A stretch of DNA of 64,000 nt, taken from the NCBI GenBank assembly GCA_023436205.1, contig JAEZKC010000084.1, positions 17,562-81,561 of the forward strand, read 5' to 3'. The stretch is from Fibrobacterota bacterium (lineage in GTDB: Bacteria; Fibrobacterota; Chitinivibrionia; Chitinivibrionales; Chitinispirillaceae). This document shows, one piece after another, positions 60,012-64,000 of the stretch. The notes beneath the pieces are model-generated. The model was given only the letters and a program-made list of their open reading frames with translations. It searched no databases and was not told the origin of the DNA. The translations under genes and the position numbers were made by a program. Positions within the stretch are counted from its first letter, which is position 1, and each line of letters starts with the position of its first letter.

Positions 60012-60914
60012 ATGTCCAATCAATCTGTTGACGGCAGAGTTACCGAGGAGCGGAAGAACTACTTTATAGTCTCGACCGATTCTGGAGAGTATCGCTGCAC
60101 AGTAAAGGGGACACTGAAAAAGCAGAAGACAAAAGTGTGCACGGGTGACCTTGTGGTGGTGCAGGTGATCAACAGCGATTCCCATGAGGGGATAATATCT
60201 GATGTACGCAAAAGGATTAGTTTTCTGCCCCGACCACCGCTGGCGAACTTGTCTCAAGTAATATTTATCAATACATTTAAAAGTCCCAATATGGACCTGC
60301 AGGCAATTGACAGGTTTCTCTTTACCGCCATGGTGTACCACGTGAAGGCCGTGATCGTTTTCAACAAAACAGATCTGCTGTCAACCGAGGACATCCAGGA
60401 TTTGACAACTATTGAGCAGTACTACGCAAAAATTGGTTACAAGACTCTCCACACCTCTGCCTCGAACAAAACAGGCATTGCCGAGCTAGTTGATTTATGC
60501 AAAGGAAAAACAAGTGCATTTACCGGTCTTTCCGGCGTGGGCAAATCCAGCCTGCTCTCTCTTATTTTCCCTCAGATCGATTTTCGGACAAACGAAGTTT
60601 CGGGCGGAAGCGGCCGCGGCACTCACACGACGACCCATACCACATTGCATGCAATGGATCAGGACAGCTTCATTGCTGACACTCCGGGATTTGCGTTTGT
60701 AGATGTTCCCACGGTAAAAGAAGAGGATGTAGCCTGCTATTTTCCTGAGATCGAGGGGATTATCGGCAAGTGCCGTTTCAATAACTGCATTCACGATCAG
60801 GAACCCGGATGTATTGTCAATGAGATGGTGCAGAATGAGACAATCGCCGCCTGGCGGTACGATAATTATATGAGACTTTACAAAGAGATGAAAACAAGAC
60901 GAAAAAATTACTGA
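60012..60914 (+). CDS. rsgA: Ribosome small-subunit biogenesis GTPase RsgA
   Basis: This 300-residue GTPase helps mature the 30S subunit. It has an N-terminal OB fold (DGRVTEERKNYFIVSTDSGE) and a circularly permuted G domain in which NKTD (G4) precedes the P-loop GLSGVGKSSLLSLI (G1) and DTPGFAF (G3). A C-terminal zinc knuckle is formed by GKCRFNNCIHDQEPGC. This motif order is diagnostic of RsgA. ATG at 60012 is preferred; an in-frame TTG at 59988 would add eight residues. Its stop lies 6 bp from the stop of the convergent permease gene. Confidence 0.95.
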   Translation: MSNQSVDGRVTEERKNYFIVSTDSGEYRCTVKGTLKKQKTKVCTGDLVVVQVINSDSHEGIISDVRKRISFLPRPPLANLSQVIFINTFKSPNMDLQAIDRFLFTAMVYHVKAVIVFNKTDLLSTEDIQDLTTIEQYYAKIGYKTLHTSASNKTGIAELVDLCKGKTSAFTGLSGVGKSSLLSLIFPQIDFRTNEVSGGSGRGTHTTTHTTLHAMDQDSFIADTPGFAFVDVPTVKEEDVACYFPEIEGIIGKCRFNNCIHDQEPGCIVNEMVQNETIAAWRYDNYMRLYKEMKTRRKNY

Positions 60915-60920
60915 TATCGG

Positions 60921-61739
60921 TTACCGGATCTCTTCCCTCCTGAATTTCCAGCTCAAAAGAACAGTAAGCAAAGCCACATAGATCAGTAGATTGAATACGG
61001 GATGAACCGGCCCCATTGAGTGGAATTCATTTTTCTGCATGATGGACACCGCGTAGAGCTGAAGCGCTCCCACCTTGGGCCACAGCACTCTCCAGATTGC
61101 GACATTTGCTTCAGATGCATTTTGTATGAGCTGCTTTGCAAGATCAGAACGCATTACCATATACAGAGAATCAGAAATGAAAGAGACCACAATCACCACT
61201 ATTCCAACCAACGCCGAAAGAATATCGGATGTGAAGAGACTCAATGCAAGTACGAGCTGAGTCAGAAAAAGTACGGCGATGGTGGATATAAAAGAAGCAA
61301 GCAGGAATCCGGGAATCCGGGCATGAACAGTGATAAGCACTATAAGGAATACGGTGAAATGTAGAACCAGCATGAAAACCGAGCTCAGAATCCATACCCC
61401 TAAACTTCTGCCCAGAAGATACTCGGTTCTGTTTACCGGACCAGAAAGAATCGCCACTGCCGAACCGTTTTCCCGCTCATGCCTGAAAAGCCGCATGGAT
61501 ATAAGCACCGCCATGAGCATTCCCACCACCGAAATGAAGTAGAATGCTATAAAGGAAGCGTGCCAGCCTAATTCGGCAGGGTTCAGTTTGTCTCCATTCA
61601 CAACTACTTCACCGCTGAAACAGCCCCGAAGAAGAACGAGGGCGGCAATTGAGATGATGGTCAGTACCAGAAATCCGCGGCTGCGAAATTCATCGGCAGC
61701 GGTGTAAGAGGCAATGCGTAGCAGCGTTTTGGGTTTCAT
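60921..61739 (-). CDS. ABC-2-type transporter permease
   Basis: This 272-residue membrane protein has about six helices. They include FLVLTIISIAALVLLRGC near the start, then FYFISVVGMLMAVLISM, LHFTVFLIVLITVHA and the final IYVALLTVLLSWKFR. The cytoplasmic stretch MRLFRHERENGSAVAILSGPVNRTEYLLGR is typical of ABC-2 permeases, with its ExxxG coupling region. No ATPase gene is adjacent, so its partner is encoded elsewhere. The substrate is unknown. It diverges from the chemotaxis receptor gene. Confidence 0.82.
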   Translation of the reverse strand: MKPKTLLRIASYTAADEFRSRGFLVLTIISIAALVLLRGCFSGEVVVNGDKLNPAELGWHASFIAFYFISVVGMLMAVLISMRLFRHERENGSAVAILSGPVNRTEYLLGRSLGVWILSSVFMLVLHFTVFLIVLITVHARIPGFLLASFISTIAVLFLTQLVLALSLFTSDILSALVGIVVIVVSFISDSLYMVMRSDLAKQLIQNASEANVAIWRVLWPKVGALQLYAVSIMQKNEFHSMGPVHPVFNLLIYVALLTVLLSWKFRREEIR

Positions 61740-61849
61740 GTTTCTCCTGTTCGGAATAGGCTAACAAATCTTAAATATAATTTCAGCTTGCTTAGGGATT
61801 ACTGGTGTGATAGAATGTTCACTCAAACAACCAACATCCTGGAGCAAAC

Positions 61850-63511
61850 ATGAAACTCAGCATTAGAAGCAAGCTGCTATTCCTCAGCATCGGAGCCTTT
61901 GCCATCACCACTTTTATGGGTATTTCCACAATTATTCATCTGAAGAATACGGTTAAGGGAATGGAGACCATTTACGTGGACAGGGTAGTTCCTCTGGAAA
62001 ACCTGAAACATGTATCGGACAACTACGCGATTCTGGTGATTGATGCTCTCAATAAAACAAACGCGGGGATCTTCACAGGCAAACAGCTTTTAGATCAGTT
62101 CAAGACTGCCCGTGAGGAATACGAACTTGACTGGAACACCTTCAAAGCCACCAAACTGACTGAAGAGGAAAAAAAACTGGCTGAGGAATTTGAGCAGCTG
62201 AGGATTCCGGCAAACAAAACCATCAATGAACTGGAGAGCAAAGTTTCCACCATGAGCGGAGATCTCAAGGGTAAACTGGAATCAGAAATTGCCCCGCTCT
62301 ACAGCGTTATTGATCCACTTACTTCCAAATTGAACGAAATAGTAAACCTTCAGCTTCGGGAGGCCAAGAATGAATTTGACAAAGGAAAGTCGCGTTACAC
62401 GACGGTTTATTATGAATCGCTGGCGACACTGCTACTGTCAATGGCACTGATCTCCATCTTCAGTACGGTGCTGATCCTTACTATCAACAGACAACTTTCA
62501 GAGATTATTCCCGTCGTGCAGAACCTGGGCAAAGGTGATTTGACTCAGAAAATCAGAAACGTTTCCGGTGACGAACTGGGAAAGATAGCATCGGCGGTAA
62601 ACACAACAATTGATTCCCTGAAGAATGTCATGTCAAAACTAAGGCAGAACGGCACGGTGCTGGTCGGATCATCGGAAGAGCTCTCAAGTGCTTCGGTGCA
62701 GATCGCTGCCAGCGCAGAGGAGATGGTGGCTCAGTCCTCAACCATGGCAACAGCATCAGAACAGATGTCCGCAAACATCATTAATGTATCCGCTTCAGCC
62801 GAGGAGATGTCCTCGTCGGTAGCGGCTTCGGCCACCGCGATTGAGGAATTGAGTGCTTCCATCAACGAAATCGCACGCAACTGTCAGAAGGAATCTCAGA
62901 TAGCAAACAATGCTCATGAAAAGGCCCGCTCCGTTTCGGATCTCATGCAGAGTCTCGGAACTGCCGCTCACGAAATAGGCAAGGTGGTCGAGTTGATTAA
63001 TGATATTGCCGATCAAACTAACCTTCTGGCGCTCAATGCCACCATCGAAGCGGCCAGCGCTGGTGATGCCGGCAAGGGATTTGCCGTGGTGGCAAGTGAA
63101 GTCAAGGAGCTGTCACGCCAGACCGCCCAGGCCACTCAGGAGATTGCCCGACAGGTGGAGCATACTCAGAATACCACAGAAAAGGCGATAGATGCCATTG
63201 CGGCCATTTCCACCATAATAGAGGAAGTGAGCACGATTTCCCACACTATAGTAGCTGCAGTTGAGCAGCAGAGCTCAGTTGTCAACGAAGTATCTAAAAA
63301 CGTGAGCGGGATCAATATGGCCGCCTCTGAAACCGCCCGCAATGTTTCGGAAGGGGCAAAGGGGCTTAAGGAGATAACGGTCAACATTCACGGGGTAAGC
63401 CAGGCCTGCAGCGAAACCAATCAGGGAATCGTTCAGGTGAAGGCGAGTATCGATGAACTTTCGAGACTGGCCGCTGATCTGGATGAGATCGTGAAAAGTT
63501 TCAAAATATAA
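61850..63511 (+). CDS. Methyl-accepting chemotaxis protein
   Basis: This 553-residue receptor has a first membrane helix at about 8-30, a four-helix-bundle periplasmic sensor (4HB-like, about 35-190) and a second helix near 195-215. A HAMP domain (IPVVQNLGKGDLTQKIRNVS) and a long signalling coiled coil follow. The hairpin tip reads ELINDIADQTNLLALNATIE and continues ASAGDAGKGFAVVASEVKEL, the CheA/CheW-binding signature. Flanking Glu/Gln-Ala heptads are the likely methylation sites. GGAG lies 6 nt before the ATG, and a strong terminator follows. No other chemotaxis gene is in the window; the ligand is unknown. Confidence 0.95.
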   Translation: MKLSIRSKLLFLSIGAFAITTFMGISTIIHLKNTVKGMETIYVDRVVPLENLKHVSDNYAILVIDALNKTNAGIFTGKQLLDQFKTAREEYELDWNTFKATKLTEEEKKLAEEFEQLRIPANKTINELESKVSTMSGDLKGKLESEIAPLYSVIDPLTSKLNEIVNLQLREAKNEFDKGKSRYTTVYYESLATLLLSMALISIFSTVLILTINRQLSEIIPVVQNLGKGDLTQKIRNVSGDELGKIASAVNTTIDSLKNVMSKLRQNGTVLVGSSEELSSASVQIAASAEEMVAQSSTMATASEQMSANIINVSASAEEMSSSVAASATAIEELSASINEIARNCQKESQIANNAHEKARSVSDLMQSLGTAAHEIGKVVELINDIADQTNLLALNATIEAASAGDAGKGFAVVASEVKELSRQTAQATQEIARQVEHTQNTTEKAIDAIAAISTIIEEVSTISHTIVAAVEQQSSVVNEVSKNVSGINMAASETARNVSEGAKGLKEITVNIHGVSQACSETNQGIVQVKASIDELSRLAADLDEIVKSFKI

Positions 63512-63532
63512 ATCTACCCTGGCATCATAAAT

Positions 63533-63570
63533 ACCCCCCCATTTTGCAGTGGAACAAGGGGGGATTTTTT
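63533..63570 (+). terminator. Rho-independent terminator after the chemotaxis receptor gene
   Basis: CCCCCC and GGGGGG form a GC-only stem around a loop of about 18 nt, followed by ATTTTTT. It begins 22 bases past the stop. Confidence 0.85.
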
Positions 63571-63752
63571 CCGCTAATAGTCTTGTTTCAGTTTCTTTAC
63601 TTTTTCTTTGTCCGCTTATATATTGATACTGTCTTTCCAACTTGATTGCCTTTTGATCTAAGCTATAAATTCCAGATTCCAATTTCATTTTTGCCCGGTT
63701 GTAAGTTATACCATTCTCTCCATTGCTCACTCTTTGGTAGAGGAATATTGCT

Positions 63753-64000
63753 GTGTCATACACCATAAATCATTATCAGCAGAAAATACCTCATTCAGAC
63801 TACCGCTACTGCTGGAAAACCCGGGAGCAGGTAGTATCTGACTATGGGGATTTTGCCGAGTATTGGAAAGGGAAGGTGAATAATTCCCCGCAGACTCGCA
63901 TTGCCCAATTCGGTGATCCGTCTTTGCGTTCCTTTGCAACAGAAAACATCATTCGCTTTGATTTAGCCCCTTATAAGTCGATCAACTCAAGCGGAATCAG
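63753..64000 (+). CDS. Start of an unrecognised gene running off the window
   Basis: A plus-strand frame is open from GTG 63753 to the window end (82 codons and two bases). GAGG lies 9 nt before the GTG, and an in-frame TAG lies just upstream, so the start must be close. The product begins MSYTINHYQQKIPHSDYRYC and continues DYGDFAEYWKGKV and SPQTRIAQFGDPSLRSFATE. It is rich in aromatic and charged residues, with no signal peptide, and reads like coding sequence. I recognise no family, and its C-terminal part is not available. The 180 bases before it, after the chemotaxis-receptor terminator, are AT-rich with no other plus-strand gene. Confidence 0.4.
   Translation, partial: MSYTINHYQQKIPHSDYRYCWKTREQVVSDYGDFAEYWKGKVNNSPQTRIAQFGDPSLRSFATENIIRFDLAPYKSINSSGI

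Noticed and set aside
63275..63766. Minus-strand frame of 163 codons opposite the end of the chemotaxis receptor gene
   Set aside because: Most of it is antisense to a conserved receptor and it runs through that gene's terminator; only its first 65 codons are outside, with no ribosome-binding site.
1..64000. CRISPR array, rRNA operon or prophage
   Set aside because: No regularly spaced direct repeats, rRNA-like sequence or block of phage genes was seen in reading the window.

Overview
The window reads as a chromosomal segment of a Gram-negative, cellulose-degrading bacterium of the FCB superphylum, most likely a member of Fibrobacterota or a close relative. This placement is inferred from content, not from a marker-gene tree. 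The grounds are secreted GH5 and GH9 cellulases that end in type IX secretion-like C-terminal sorting segments, a PorV/PorQ-like outer-membrane protein, CBM11-like secreted proteins, and a seven-gene V-type ATPase operon in the E-(DUF2764)-A-B-D-I-K order known from spirochetes, chlamydiae and Bacteroidota. No plasmid, prophage or CRISPR array is visible.

Layout. 1-3433 (minus): a phosphorelay operon of a membrane sensor kinase, a CheY/Rcp1-like regulator and a receiver-GAF-kinase hybrid cut by the window edge. 3555-11410 (minus): the V-type ATPase operon with its terminator and a candidate promoter. 11681-14009: an Hpt protein and a TreZ-like trehalohydrolase. 14118-18060: a visibly AT-rich two-gene unit (tail-fibre-like surface protein plus subtilase) with its own terminator, followed by a frameshifted winged-helix regulator. 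18558-19182: a tiny basic protein and a single-domain response regulator. 19181-26900: the cellulose locus, with GH5, GH9 and a CBM-like protein in one minus-strand operon and a divergent two-repeat CBM-like protein.

26933-28233 holds a REP-associated (RAYT) transposase gene bracketed by two copies of a 38-bp hairpin-forming repeat. 28237-35745 (minus) is a translationally coupled trio: an outer-membrane barrel, a 1.5-kb-residue-class modular surface protein with an FlgD-like tail, and a PorV-like barrel with an added N-terminal periplasmic domain. 35938-40799 (minus): HU/IHF, XerC/D recombinase, MBL hydrolase, MurB and a GAF/HD-GYP protein. 40880-46613 (minus): tRNA-Asp, tRNA-Val, a DUF3098-like protein, a HAMP protein, a PgpH-like HD phosphohydrolase, a small lipoprotein and AspRS.

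46998-54671 is mainly plus strand: a Ser/Thr kinase, an NtrC-type activator, a long inverted repeat and near-consensus sigma-54 promoter, a rubrerythrin-like protein that appears to have lost metal ligands, a site-2 protease with CBS domains, a convergent saccharopine-dehydrogenase-like reductase, and an AAA ATPase. 55008-59923 (minus): NfnAB-like transhydrogenase, MetK and LarC with a 25-residue coupled peptide. 60012-64000: RsgA, an ABC-2 permease, a chemotaxis receptor, and the start of an unrecognised gene that runs off the window.

The most distinctive loci are the 28-36 kb outer-membrane trio, the sigma-54/NtrC/degenerate-rubrerythrin/S2P locus, and the RAYT element with flanking repeats. 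Start sites were chosen by Shine-Dalgarno spacing and family N-termini. Functions are family assignments from motifs read by eye, without database searches.
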